The notes below the pieces were generated by a model that was not told the origin of the DNA, ran no database searches, and was given only the letters and a program-made list of their open reading frames with translations. From contig LNEL01000040.1 in the NCBI GenBank assembly GCA_001464935.1, positions 1-64,000 on the forward strand: DNA of 64,000 nucleotides, in the 5' to 3' direction. Positions 21,372 to 31,901 of the stretch are shown here, piece after piece. Position 1 is the stretch's first letter; each line of letters starts with the position of its first letter. A program made the translations under genes and the position numbers. The stretch is from Gammaproteobacteria bacterium Ga0077536 (GTDB taxonomy: Bacteria > Pseudomonadota > Gammaproteobacteria > Ga0077536).

Positions 21372-21767
21372 ATGGAGATCAACCTGCCCGCGGTCCGCGC
21401 CGAACTCGCGGCGGTGTTCGAGGCCTACGAGCGCGCACTCGTCGATAACGACATCGCGACGCTCGATGCACTGTTTTGGCATTCCGAATTCACCGTGCGC
21501 TACGGCGGCGGCGAGAATCTCTATGGCATCACCGCCATTCGCGCGTTTCGCGCGGCGCGCCCGGCGCAGGGTCTCGCGCGCGAATTGCGCAATATCGTGA
21601 TCACGACTTACGGCACCGACTTCGGCACTGCGATGACCGAGTTCTGGCGGCCTTCATACGGCGCGGCCAGCATCGGCCGCCAGAGCCAGACCTGGCTGCG
21701 CACGGCGGCGCCCGGCCACGGCGGCTGGCGCGTGGTGGCGGCGCATGTCAGCGTGATCGCGAAGTGA
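21372..21767 (+). CDS. AtzH/HpxZ-like (DUF3225, SnoaL-fold) protein
   Basis: FEAYERALVDNDIATLDALFWHSEFTVRYGGGENLYGITAIRAFRAAR. Confidence 0.82.
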   Translation: MEINLPAVRAELAAVFEAYERALVDNDIATLDALFWHSEFTVRYGGGENLYGITAIRAFRAARPAQGLARELRNIVITTYGTDFGTAMTEFWRPSYGAASIGRQSQTWLRTAAPGHGGWRVVAAHVSVIAK

Positions 21768-21843
21768 CGGGCGCCGCGTGATCGCTGATCAGTGTGCTGT
21801 CCGGCCCTGAGCCCGGGCGAACACCTCGGGTGATCGAGGAGGG

Positions 21844-21984
21844 TGGGCTGACGCAGGAAGCCCAACTTCGGCGTCTCTGTGTGCACCCAGACACGCCGAT
21901 CCTCCGGTCGCGGTCGACGGCATGTTTTTGCAGGTACCAGGAGCGCTGCGAGCGCGCACGCGTTGGGCTTCCTGCGTCAGCCCA
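21844..21984. repeat. Perfect 23-bp inverted repeat pair, REP-like
   Basis: TGGGCTGACGCAGGAAGCCCAAC (21844-21866) and its exact reverse complement (21962-21984). Confidence 0.85.
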
Positions 21985-22019
21985 ACCTGCGAACGCGGCG
22001 CTTGGGCGAGCCGTGGTTT

Positions 22020-23201
<1,182 letters not shown>

Positions 23202-23430
23202 GGGGTCTCATCCTTCCTGTGTCGTCATGGGCCCGGGCGGGCAGGGCAAGGCCGCGCGCGGCGCGGCGGGGGGCAACGCACCGCGTCGAGGCGCGCGTGG
23301 CTCGGACACCTAAGATGCCGTGTCGACCGATGGCAGGCAATGCAGGCCGGTTTCGACGCCGCGCTGCTGCGGCGCAATCATCCGGTCATCGCGGTCAACG
23401 GCAGCAATTGGCAGGCAGTAATCAGTAATC

Positions 23431-23789
23431 GGGGACACCCACCGTTTGCGCCGCGCACCGCATTCGGGGACACCCATCGTGCGCATCGTTCGCACCGACG
23501 ACCTCCCGCAGCATGCAAGGGCACTAATCGGGCACTAATCGGGCACTAATCGGGGACACCCACCCCTTGGCCCGTCATCGGGGGAAATCAGCGACGCCCA
23601 TCTTTTGCGCTGACGACGTGACGCAGCTTGCAGCGACGCGCAATCGGCGCGCGCAATCGGGGACACCCATCGTTCCATCGCGATCGGGGACACCCATCGT
23701 TCCATCGTTCGCGCCGCCGACGTGCCGCAGCATGCAAACGGCTGCCCGCGCCCGGCTTGTCAGCGGCGCGTCCGCTGCGGTGGGTGTCC
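23431..23789. repeat. Cluster of GGGACACCCA repeats (5 exact forward copies plus a degenerate inverted copy) with local tandem duplications
   Basis: Exact GGGGACACCCA at 23431, 23466, 23552, 23659, 23686; 11-bp GGGCACTAATC x3 at 23519-23551; 25-bp direct repeat at 23656/23683; GTGCCGCAGCATGC at 23722-23735; GTGGGTGTCCG at 23780. Confidence 0.9.
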
Positions 23790-23934
23790 GGACCCTGGCG
23801 AACCGTCGGTCCCCGCCTTGGGGTTTGACGATCCACCATCCCGTTCGCGATATTGCGGAACGGCCGACGGCAGCGCGGCCTGCCCTTATCCCCCTCGATC
23901 GCACAACGGCGTGATGCGCCAGGAGAGCTCCGAC

Positions 23935-25335
23935 ATGGCGGACACCGATCTTCACTACCTCGAACTGCTCGAAGTCGGGCGCCAGATCCAGTCACGCGCA
24001 CGTTCGTCGGTCGACGTCACCCGCGCGATGCTCGCCCGCATCGAGGCGCTGGATCCGCGCCTGCTGAGCTATGTCACGCTGATGGGGGATGCGGCGCTCG
24101 CAGACGCCCAGCGGGCGGACCAGGAGATTGCCGCCGGGCGCGCGCGCGGCCCGCTGCACGGGGTCCCGATTGCGGTGAAGGACCTGCTGTGGACGGCCGG
24201 TGTGCCGACTTCGCACGGCATGCCGATTCATCGCGACTTCCGCCCGACTGAAGACGCGACCACGGTGCGCCGTCTGCGCGAAGCAGGCGCGGTATTGCTC
24301 GGCAAGTTGCAGCAGACCGAAGGCGCGTTCGCCGATCACCATCCGTCGATCACGCCGCCGACGAATCCGTGGGGGCCGTCGCTGTGGTCTGGCGCGTCGT
24401 CGAGCGGTTCCGGTGTCGCCACGGCGGCGGGCCTGTGCTTCGGCTCGCTCGGCACCGATACCGGTGGCTCCATTCGCTTTCCGTCGGCTGCGAACGGCAT
24501 CACCGGTCTGAAACCGACCTGGGGTCGCGTCAGCCGCCATGGTGCGTTCGAACTTGCCGCGTCGCTCGATCACATCGGCCCGATGACGCGCAGCGCAGCG
24601 GACGCCGGCGCGATGCTCGCCGCGATCGCGGGCGCCGATCCGGGTGACCCGACTGCCGTGCCGCTGCCCGTGCCGGACTACCTGGCGCTGATGACGCGCG
24701 GGCTCACGGGTCTGCGCGTCGGGATCGATCGCGCGTGGACGCTCGAGCGCGTCGATGCGCCGACACGCGCGGCGCTGCTCGACGTGCTGCGCGTGGTGGC
24801 GGATGTCGGCGGCGTAGTTCAGGAGATTCAGTTTCCGGACGCCGAACAGGTCACGCAGGACTGGGCACCGCTGTGCGCAGTGGAAACCGCGGTCGCGCAC
24901 GAAGCGACCTACCCCGCGCGCCGCGACGAATACGGCCCCGGGCTCGCGGGCCTGATCGACGTCGGCCGGTCCTTGAGCGCGATGGACTTCCAGAAGATGC
25001 AACTGCGCCGCGCCGAGTTCTCCGGCCGTGTGCACGCGCTGTTCCAGTCCGTCGACCTGCTGCTGATCCCGGCGATGTCGGTCGCCGCGCCGTCGGTTGA
25101 ACTGATGTCGAAGTTCGGTGAGGACGCGGATCTCCTCGCCGGCATGTTGCGTTACACCTGCCCGTTCGACCTGACCGGCAGCCCCACGATCACGCTGCCC
25201 GGCGGCCAGACCGCCGACGGCGCGCCGATCGCGTTCCAGTTCGTGGCCGCGAACTTCGCCGAACATCTGCTGGTGCAGGCCGGCTGGGCGTACCAGCGCG
25301 TGACCGACTGGCATCGACACCATCCGGCGCTGTGA
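23935..25335 (+). CDS. Amidase
   Basis: PIAVKDLLWTAG, GASSSGSGVATAAG, GTDTGGSIRFPSA amidase signature. Confidence 0.92.
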   Translation: MADTDLHYLELLEVGRQIQSRARSSVDVTRAMLARIEALDPRLLSYVTLMGDAALADAQRADQEIAAGRARGPLHGVPIAVKDLLWTAGVPTSHGMPIHRDFRPTEDATTVRRLREAGAVLLGKLQQTEGAFADHHPSITPPTNPWGPSLWSGASSSGSGVATAAGLCFGSLGTDTGGSIRFPSAANGITGLKPTWGRVSRHGAFELAASLDHIGPMTRSAADAGAMLAAIAGADPGDPTAVPLPVPDYLALMTRGLTGLRVGIDRAWTLERVDAPTRAALLDVLRVVADVGGVVQEIQFPDAEQVTQDWAPLCAVETAVAHEATYPARRDEYGPGLAGLIDVGRSLSAMDFQKMQLRRAEFSGRVHALFQSVDLLLIPAMSVAAPSVELMSKFGEDADLLAGMLRYTCPFDLTGSPTITLPGGQTADGAPIAFQFVAANFAEHLLVQAGWAYQRVTDWHRHHPAL

Positions 25336-25428
25336 GGGATAAGGGCAGAGGCGGGGAAGGACGCCAGCGGGGCCACCCAATCAATTGCTGAGCGCAAATA
25401 TCGGCCACTGGCCATGGTCCCGTGCGAA

Positions 25429-25518
25429 GTAGCCCGGGAGTCGCGCGCAGCGCGGATCCCGGGATCAGCCTGTCAGACACTGATGGTCCCGGGTTCCACT
25501 GCGTTGCACCCGGGCTAC
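25429..25518. repeat. REP/BIME-like inverted GTAGCCCGGG pair
   Basis: GTAGCCCGGG (25429-25438) ... CCCGGGCTAC (25509-25518), with internal TCCCGGG elements. Confidence 0.75.
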
Positions 25519-25647
25519 CTCGAGCTTTCAACAGGCCGCGTGAGGCAGCGACCTCATGACCGTTGGGCAGACGGAGGAAGCCCGACACGGGCGAAAGAAG
25601 ATACACATCGTCGGGAAGGACCTGGGGGGTTCGAGATTCGAAAATCC

Positions 25648-25660
25648 GGGGCACCCATCG
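25648..25660 (+). repeat. Degenerate GGGGCACCCATCG copy of the GGGACACCCA family
   Basis: CCGGGGCACCCATCGTTTG. Confidence 0.6.
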
Positions 25661-25674
25661 TTTGTTGCTGGTTT

Positions 25675-26028
25675 ATGCCCATGACCAATGGAAGAAAAAC
25701 AAGACGGCTCAGCTATTGGGGCGGCGGAGCCGCCTTGATAACTTTGATCTGGTCCACGGCCATTTATTGCCGGTTTGAGTCATCCGAGGAATGGGCAAGC
25801 TTGCGGAATGAATTGCAAGAACAAAACGCCTTAGCCTTGGAAGTAGGCACGGTGAACGAAATGGATCTTCTTTTTTCGGGATTCAACCATGCATCCTATG
25901 ACCTGAGTGCCGAGATCAAGGCGCGGGTGCGAGTGAGAGGCAGCGCAGGAAGCGCGGAATATCGGATTCAAGCCCAAATGGAACCGAACCACAGGTGGAA
26001 GATCACCACGCTCTTGAGCGAGGATTAA
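25675..26028 (+). CDS. Hypothetical single-TM protein in locally lower-GC DNA
   Basis: One hydrophobic segment (AALITLIWSTAIYC) followed by a soluble domain ending WKITTLLSED; A/T-richer codons than neighbours. Confidence 0.6.
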   Translation: MPMTNGRKTRRLSYWGGGAALITLIWSTAIYCRFESSEEWASLRNELQEQNALALEVGTVNEMDLLFSGFNHASYDLSAEIKARVRVRGSAGSAEYRIQAQMEPNHRWKITTLLSED

Positions 26029-26164
26029 CGAATGGGGAGGGAGGAGGGGGCGCCCATCCTATGCCGCGCCAAGTGAACGCGTTCATCGTCAGCGTCACAC
26101 CCCCCCGCGATGAATGCGCCGGACCTGCAGCGTCGCCACAGCTCCAGCGCACTCACACGCAGGC

Positions 26165-27766
26165 TCAGGCGACCTTGAACCCCTGGTAGCCGCTGGCCTG
26201 CGCTTCGTCGCAGATCTGCCGGTAGTTGCCCACACCCCCGATGTACGACAGCAGGCGCCGCGGCTTGCCTTCGATGTTGTCGCCGGTGTACCAGGACTTC
26301 GTGCGCATCAGCAGCGTCGAGTTCGCGACTTCATCGTGGTGGCGCACCCACTCGTCTTCACGCTCGCGCGTCGGCTCGATCGCCCGTTTGCCGTTCGCGC
26401 GCAGCCAGGTGATGCAGTTCATCACCCAGTCCACCTGCTGCTGCAGGCAGGTGGTCATATTGCAGAACGCGGTCGATGGCGCGAGCGGGCCGGCCACTGT
26501 GAAGAGGTTCGGGAAGCCGTGCACCTGCAGGCCGAGCGTCGAGCGGATGTCCTTGCTCCACAGTTCGGTCAGCGAGCGGCCGTCGCGGCCGCGCACGTCC
26601 ATGCGGGCGAGTGCGCCGGTGCCGGCGTCGAAACCGGTCGCGAGGATCACCACGTCGAGTTCGAACTCGCGGCCGTTGACCACGAGACCCTTCTCGGTGA
26701 AGCGCTCGATCGGCGTCGCGCGCACGTCGATCACTTCGACATTGTCGCGGTTGAAGGCTTCGTAGTAGCCATTCTCCAGCGGCACGCGGTAGGTGCCGAA
26801 GCCGTACAGGCGCGGTACGAGCATCTCGGCGACTTTCGGATCGTTGATCTGCGCGCGAATCTTTTCGCGCACGAACTCGGAGACTTCCTCATTGATCGCA
26901 GGGTCGATCAGGGATTCCTGGAAACCGCCGACCCAGATCGCGAGCGAGCCGTCGGTCCACAGCTTCTCGAGTTCCTCGCGACGCTGCGCCGGCGTCAGGC
27001 TGTGCCAGGACGGGAGATGGAAGTCGAAGTCGAAGCCGGCGAAGGTGTGATGCACGTGTTCGCGCAGGCGCGGGTATTGCGCGCGCCATTCGGCGAAACG
27101 CTTCGCGTCATAACGCTCGTTGTTCATGCGCACCGCGTACTGCGCCGTGCGCTGGAAGACCTTCAACTCCGCGACTTCGCCCGCGATGGTCTGGATGACC
27201 TGGATGCCCGTCGCGCCGGTGCCGACCACGCCGACCTTCTTGCCTTTCAAATCAATGCCGCGCGGCCAGCGCGCGGTGTGCGCAATGACACCCTTGTACT
27301 GTTCGTGTCCCGGAAACGGCGGCACCTTCGGCGCCGACAGCATGCCCGCGCAGCTGACGAAGTACTTCGCCGTGTAGCGCTCGCCGGCTTCGGTCTCCAC
27401 CGTCCACAGGCCCGCCGCCTCGTCCCAGTTCGCGTGGGCAACGCGGGTGTTGAAGCGGATGTGCTGGCGCAGTTCGAACTTGTCGGCGACGAAGTTCAGG
27501 TAGCGCTCGGTCTCGGGCTGTGACGGAAAGCGCTCGCTCCAGTCCCACTCCTTCAGCAGCTCGTCCGAGAACCAGTACTGGTAGACATAGGACTGCGAAT
27601 CGACGCGCGCGCCGGGGTAGCTGTTCCAGTACCAGGTGCCGCCGACATCGGGGGCGGCGTCGAAGGCCTGGAAGGACAGGCCGAGCTCGCGCAGGCGATA
27701 GATGGCGTACAGGCCGGCGATGCCGGCGCCGACGACGATGGCGTCCAAGTGATTGTTGCGTTGCAT
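26165..27766 (-). CDS. Baeyer-Villiger-type flavin monooxygenase
   Basis: VVGAGIAGLYAIYRL, VGGTWYWNSYPGARVDSQSY, YKGVIAHTARWP fingerprint, GTGATGIQ. Confidence 0.93.
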   Translation of the reverse strand: MQRNNHLDAIVVGAGIAGLYAIYRLRELGLSFQAFDAAPDVGGTWYWNSYPGARVDSQSYVYQYWFSDELLKEWDWSERFPSQPETERYLNFVADKFELRQHIRFNTRVAHANWDEAAGLWTVETEAGERYTAKYFVSCAGMLSAPKVPPFPGHEQYKGVIAHTARWPRGIDLKGKKVGVVGTGATGIQVIQTIAGEVAELKVFQRTAQYAVRMNNERYDAKRFAEWRAQYPRLREHVHHTFAGFDFDFHLPSWHSLTPAQRREELEKLWTDGSLAIWVGGFQESLIDPAINEEVSEFVREKIRAQINDPKVAEMLVPRLYGFGTYRVPLENGYYEAFNRDNVEVIDVRATPIERFTEKGLVVNGREFELDVVILATGFDAGTGALARMDVRGRDGRSLTELWSKDIRSTLGLQVHGFPNLFTVAGPLAPSTAFCNMTTCLQQQVDWVMNCITWLRANGKRAIEPTREREDEWVRHHDEVANSTLLMRTKSWYTGDNIEGKPRRLLSYIGGVGNYRQICDEAQASGYQGFKVA

Positions 27767-27887
27767 GATTTTTCCTTGCGATAGCGCGGCGGGATGCCGT
27801 GAGATGACACGCAGTATCAGCGCCGAAAATCGACGCGGACAGCCGTCGCTGGTGACAAGGAAGGGGTTAATTCGTGACAATTCCCCC

Positions 27888-28937
27888 ATGACGCCTGACG
27901 AATTCGACCACGTGCTGATGCCGAACACCTACATCCGGCTGTTGGCCCAGGAGTTCGTCGAGCATGAGGTGATTGCCGATGGCACGGGCATCCCCGCCGC
28001 ACAACTCGCCACCTACCCGTACCCGCTGACGGTGCGTCAGGCCCTGCGCTGCATTGCCAATGTCCTGCCGCTGCGGACAGGCCCGGACTGGCATCTGCAG
28101 TGGGGCAAGCGGATGGCCGAGAACTTCCACGGCGCGGTCACCGTCGCCGGCCTGACGGCGCCGACACTCGGCGACGGGCTCGACGTGTTCGTGCGCTACA
28201 TGCCGGGCCGCGTGCCCTATCTCGACTGGCGCAGCCGCATCGAGCGCGATGAGTTCCACTGCACGCTGATGCCGCGCATCGATCTCGGTGCCGCCACGCA
28301 CATGCTGATCGAGATCCCGCTGCTCGTGATGCACGAATACGTGCGGGTGATGCGGCCGGCGCCGATGCGCGGCGCGCGCGTCGAACTCGCGTATCCGCCA
28401 ACGGCCCATCGCGACTGTTACGGCCGCTACTTCGACTGCCCGATCGTATTCGGTCGGCCGACCAACGCACTCGTGATCCCGGCCGCGTGGCGCGCGATTC
28501 CGAACATCGACTTCGACGCCATCGCCTGGCGCAACGCGCTCGAACGCTGCGCGGCCGCTGCCAGCGGTATCGACGAGCGCGATGTCGTCAGCCGCGTGCG
28601 CATGGTGCTCGCCGATGCCCTCGCGCAGGCCGGCCCGAGCGGCCTGCCGACGCTGGAACAGGTCGCGGCACGACTGCATTGTTCGACGCGCACGATCATC
28701 AGACGCCTGCGCGCGATCGATTCGAGCTTTCAGGCCGAGGCCGAGCAGGTGCTGAAATCCCGCGCCACGGAACTCCTCGCCGACCGCACGAACCGCGTGC
28801 AGGACGTTGCCGCGCGCCTCGGTTTCGCCGACGCCGCGAGTTTTCGCAAAGCGTTCAAGCGCTGGTTCGGCGCGACACCAGGGCAGTGGCGAGGCGGAGT
28901 GGGCGACGGGGAGTCGCGGGCGCGCCTGTCACCGTGA
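27888..28937 (+). CDS. AraC-family transcriptional regulator (Arabinose_bd-like N-terminal domain)
   Basis: C-terminal HTH: QVAARLHCSTRTIIRRLRAIDSSFQ...VQDVAARLGFADAASFRKAFKRWFGATPGQWR. Confidence 0.9.
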   Translation: MTPDEFDHVLMPNTYIRLLAQEFVEHEVIADGTGIPAAQLATYPYPLTVRQALRCIANVLPLRTGPDWHLQWGKRMAENFHGAVTVAGLTAPTLGDGLDVFVRYMPGRVPYLDWRSRIERDEFHCTLMPRIDLGAATHMLIEIPLLVMHEYVRVMRPAPMRGARVELAYPPTAHRDCYGRYFDCPIVFGRPTNALVIPAAWRAIPNIDFDAIAWRNALERCAAAASGIDERDVVSRVRMVLADALAQAGPSGLPTLEQVAARLHCSTRTIIRRLRAIDSSFQAEAEQVLKSRATELLADRTNRVQDVAARLGFADAASFRKAFKRWFGATPGQWRGGVGDGESRARLSP

Positions 28938-29314
28938 GGCGGTTCTCCGGACAGCGTGGCAAGCCGACGACGCCACGCCGCGCGGTTGCACAGACAAGCG
29001 TGCTCGCTGATTCAGCATGCTGATCACCAGCATCGGACTCGGCTTCGAGGGCGCCATCCGCACGACGGCGTCCACGAAGCCTTTTGTGCCGGGCGCAGTG
29101 TTTGCCCGTGCCTGTGGTCGCGAGCCAGGCGCCGGGCTGACCGTAAACGCCGCGGCGGTAGCGGTGTCGGCAGGCGTTCAGGAGTGTGAAGACATCTGTG
29201 GACACCGGCCGGCCCGCAAGAAGCCCGGGAGACATCGGACACCCGGGCCTCACGCCAAATGGTGACACGCGGCTCGCGTGGTTTCCGCCGCGCTGTCCGC
29301 AGCTTCACCGCCAA

Positions 29315-30232
29315 TCAGCCCCCGGTGCAATGCAGGACTTCGTTGCTTTCGGTGTCACGAATCCAGAACACATCGCGGGTGCCGCTGGCGACCGAATAGG
29401 GCTCGTGCTCCAGGCGATAGGCGCGCCCGGCTTGCAGGGTGACGTCGGCATAGATGGCGTAGCCGTTCCCTGATGCGCCGTACATGAAGCTGCCGCGCAG
29501 CGACGATCTGAACTCGATCTCGTGGGTACCGGCGCTGAGCCTCGTCGGATTGCCGGCGACGGAGTGGCCGTCGACAATGACGGTGAACGCCGAATCCCAG
29601 GCGAACGTTGCGTCCAGTGTCGCGGCACCTGCCAGCGGGGCCGGTATCGCCGTTGCAGGGATGCCGGTGTCGCTCGGAAATCTGCTTCGCATGCAGCCGC
29701 AGTCAGTGCTCGTGCCTGCCCAGGCCTTCGACACGAAGCGGATCCGGTTCGTGTCGTCGTAGCCGATCGCCACCTGCCTGACTGGCCATGCTCGCCGATG
29801 TGCCCGTGGCGTTGTCTCCATGAGGCCCAGCGTGAACAAGTCGGCGAGCATCACGGCTGCACCTGCCGCCGGATTCGCTGGGCGTGACGCGTCGAACTGG
29901 TAGACATCGTAGGTCACGGCATCGGCCACGCCGAGACGACAGAGTCGCACGCCCAGCATGCGTTCCGCGTCGGCGCGCGTGACGCCGGGCACGATGCTGC
30001 CGACATCTGGCGCCCTGTGGCCCACCATCGTGGAAGTGGCAGTGCAGGCGCCCAACGTGACACAGGTCATGAGCAACAGAATCCGGACGCCGGCTGATGC
30101 CAGCCACCAGACTGCTGACCGCGCTGTCGAGGGGATCGCCACCGCACACCCCGCCCGGCACTGCGCAGCATGTCGTGGTCGCGAAGTGGGCCAGGACACA
30201 CCTCTGTGCGGCGATCGATGCGGGTGCTTCAT
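29315..30232 (-). CDS. Putative lipoprotein of unknown function
   Basis: Lipobox-like LLLMTCVTLGACTATS; SmpA-like GSIVPGVTRADAERMLG; coding strand supported by composition; start uncertain. Confidence 0.6.
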   Translation of the reverse strand: MKHPHRSPHRGVSWPTSRPRHAAQCRAGCAVAIPSTARSAVWWLASAGVRILLLMTCVTLGACTATSTMVGHRAPDVGSIVPGVTRADAERMLGVRLCRLGVADAVTYDVYQFDASRPANPAAGAAVMLADLFTLGLMETTPRAHRRAWPVRQVAIGYDDTNRIRFVSKAWAGTSTDCGCMRSRFPSDTGIPATAIPAPLAGAATLDATFAWDSAFTVIVDGHSVAGNPTRLSAGTHEIEFRSSLRGSFMYGASGNGYAIYADVTLQAGRAYRLEHEPYSVASGTRDVFWIRDTESNEVLHCTGG

Positions 30233-30526
30233 GCAGCCGATGATGCCGATCCGACCGTCCCACTGGCTTGATGGCGATCAGTGACGGCACGCCTGCAGCG
30301 GCACTCGACAGGTCGCTGCCATGCCGGACCCCCGCTTCGTGCCGCCTGGTGAGGCAGTTTCCGTGCAATGCCCTCAACAGGATCACGGCGTAACGCCCTC
30401 GAAGATCTGGCGATGCCGGAGCGGATTGACGATACTCGCCGCGCTGGACCACACCAGGCCCGGCAGCTCCCAAGTGATATGTCACGCCGCAATGCGCAGG
30501 CCGGCAGGCCCTCAGCTGGATTCCTT

Positions 30527-31603
30527 ATGACGATACTCATGTTTCTCGGCGGCCTCGTGGCGCTGGTCGCAGGCGCGGAGCTGCTGGTGCGCGGGGCGTC
30601 GAGGCTCGCGCTGTCGTTCGGCATTTCGCCGCTGGTGGTGGGCCTGACGATCGTGGCTTTCGGCACCAGCGCGCCGGAGATGGCGGTCTCCGTGGGCGCG
30701 GTGCTCGGCGGCCAGACCGACATCGCGATCGGCAATGTCGTGGGCAGCAACATCTTCAACGTGCTGTTCATCCTCGGGCTCTCCGCCCTGATCACGCCGC
30801 TGGTGGTCAACATCCAGCTGATCCGTCAGGAGGTGCCGATCATGCTCGGGGCGGGCCTGCTGCTGCTGGTCTTCGCGCTCGACGGCAAAGTCGGCATGCT
30901 CGATGGTGCGATGCTGCTCGCCCTGGTGCTGGCCTACACCGTGTTCCTGATCGTGCAGTCTCGCAGCGAGACGAAGGCGGCCAATGACGAGTACGCCGCC
31001 GAATTCCAGCCGGCAGAAAAAGGTGGTTGGGACGCGCGGCTGCCGGTGCAACTCGGGTTGATCGTGATTGGGCTGGTGCTCCTCGTGCTCGGTTCGAACT
31101 GGCTGGTCAGCGCGTCGGTGATCTTTGCGAAGACGCTCGGCGTGAGCGACGTGGTAATCGGCCTGACCATCGTGGCGGCGGGGACCTCGATGCCCGAGGT
31201 GGCCACTTCAGTCATGGCCGCCGTCAAGGGTGAGCGCGATATCGCGGTGGGCAACGTGGTCGGCAGCTGCACCTTCAATGTCCTGGGCTGCGTGGGACTC
31301 TCGGGCCTGGCGGCAGGCGGTGCGGGCCTGGTGATACCGGCCTCGGTGATGTCGTTCGACCTCTGGGTGATGCAGGCGGTGGCCCTGGCCTGCCTGCCGG
31401 TGTTCATGAGCGGGCGCGAGATCGCGCGCTGGGAAGGCGGTGTTTTCCTGCTGCATTACGTGGCGTACGTGAGCTATCTGGTGCTGGTCGCACAGCAGAA
31501 CCCCTCGCTGCCCCTGTTGACCTCCGTCATGACGAGCTGGCTGCTGCCGCTCACCGTGATTGCGCTGGTGGCGGTGATGCTGCGGGACACGTCGCAGGGC
31601 TGA
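30527..31603 (+). CDS. Calcium/sodium antiporter (CaCA family)
   Basis: Two inverted repeats VVGLTIVAFGTSAPEMAVSV and VIGLTIVAAGTSMPEVATSV; GNVVGSNIFN/GNVVGSCTFN. Confidence 0.93.
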   Translation: MTILMFLGGLVALVAGAELLVRGASRLALSFGISPLVVGLTIVAFGTSAPEMAVSVGAVLGGQTDIAIGNVVGSNIFNVLFILGLSALITPLVVNIQLIRQEVPIMLGAGLLLLVFALDGKVGMLDGAMLLALVLAYTVFLIVQSRSETKAANDEYAAEFQPAEKGGWDARLPVQLGLIVIGLVLLVLGSNWLVSASVIFAKTLGVSDVVIGLTIVAAGTSMPEVATSVMAAVKGERDIAVGNVVGSCTFNVLGCVGLSGLAAGGAGLVIPASVMSFDLWVMQAVALACLPVFMSGREIARWEGGVFLLHYVAYVSYLVLVAQQNPSLPLLTSVMTSWLLPLTVIALVAVMLRDTSQG

Positions 31604-31901
31604 AGCCTCGACTGCCGGCGCGGGTGTCATCGACGCGTGGCGACACGGTTCTGCGTGTCGTCAACGCGCTCCACGTGCGCCCGTTTGCAGCAGACGCCGC
31701 GTGCCGGGCGCCATCCCGGTGCGGGGCAGTCCCACCGCCGACAGCCCGAAGCTGCAGAAGAATCCGCGTGGAAAGTCCGCGCGCAAAGGCACTTGCGGCA
31801 AGCACGCGAAGCAGGAATGACGGTGGGCCCAAGGCCCGCACGAAGGCCCGCTTCTTGCTGAGGATCGGGTGAGTTCATCACCACGATTCAGGAGTGCATC
31901 C

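Noticed and set aside
23431-23740. Possible CRISPR array in the 23.4-23.7 kb repeat cluster
   Set aside because: Repeat core too short, spacing irregular (about 27-107 bp), no conserved-length spacers and no cas genes in the window
29222-29250. GGACACCCGGG near 29.23 kb as another repeat copy
   Set aside because: Mismatches the GGGACACCCA core and is better explained as a small GCCCGGG hairpin
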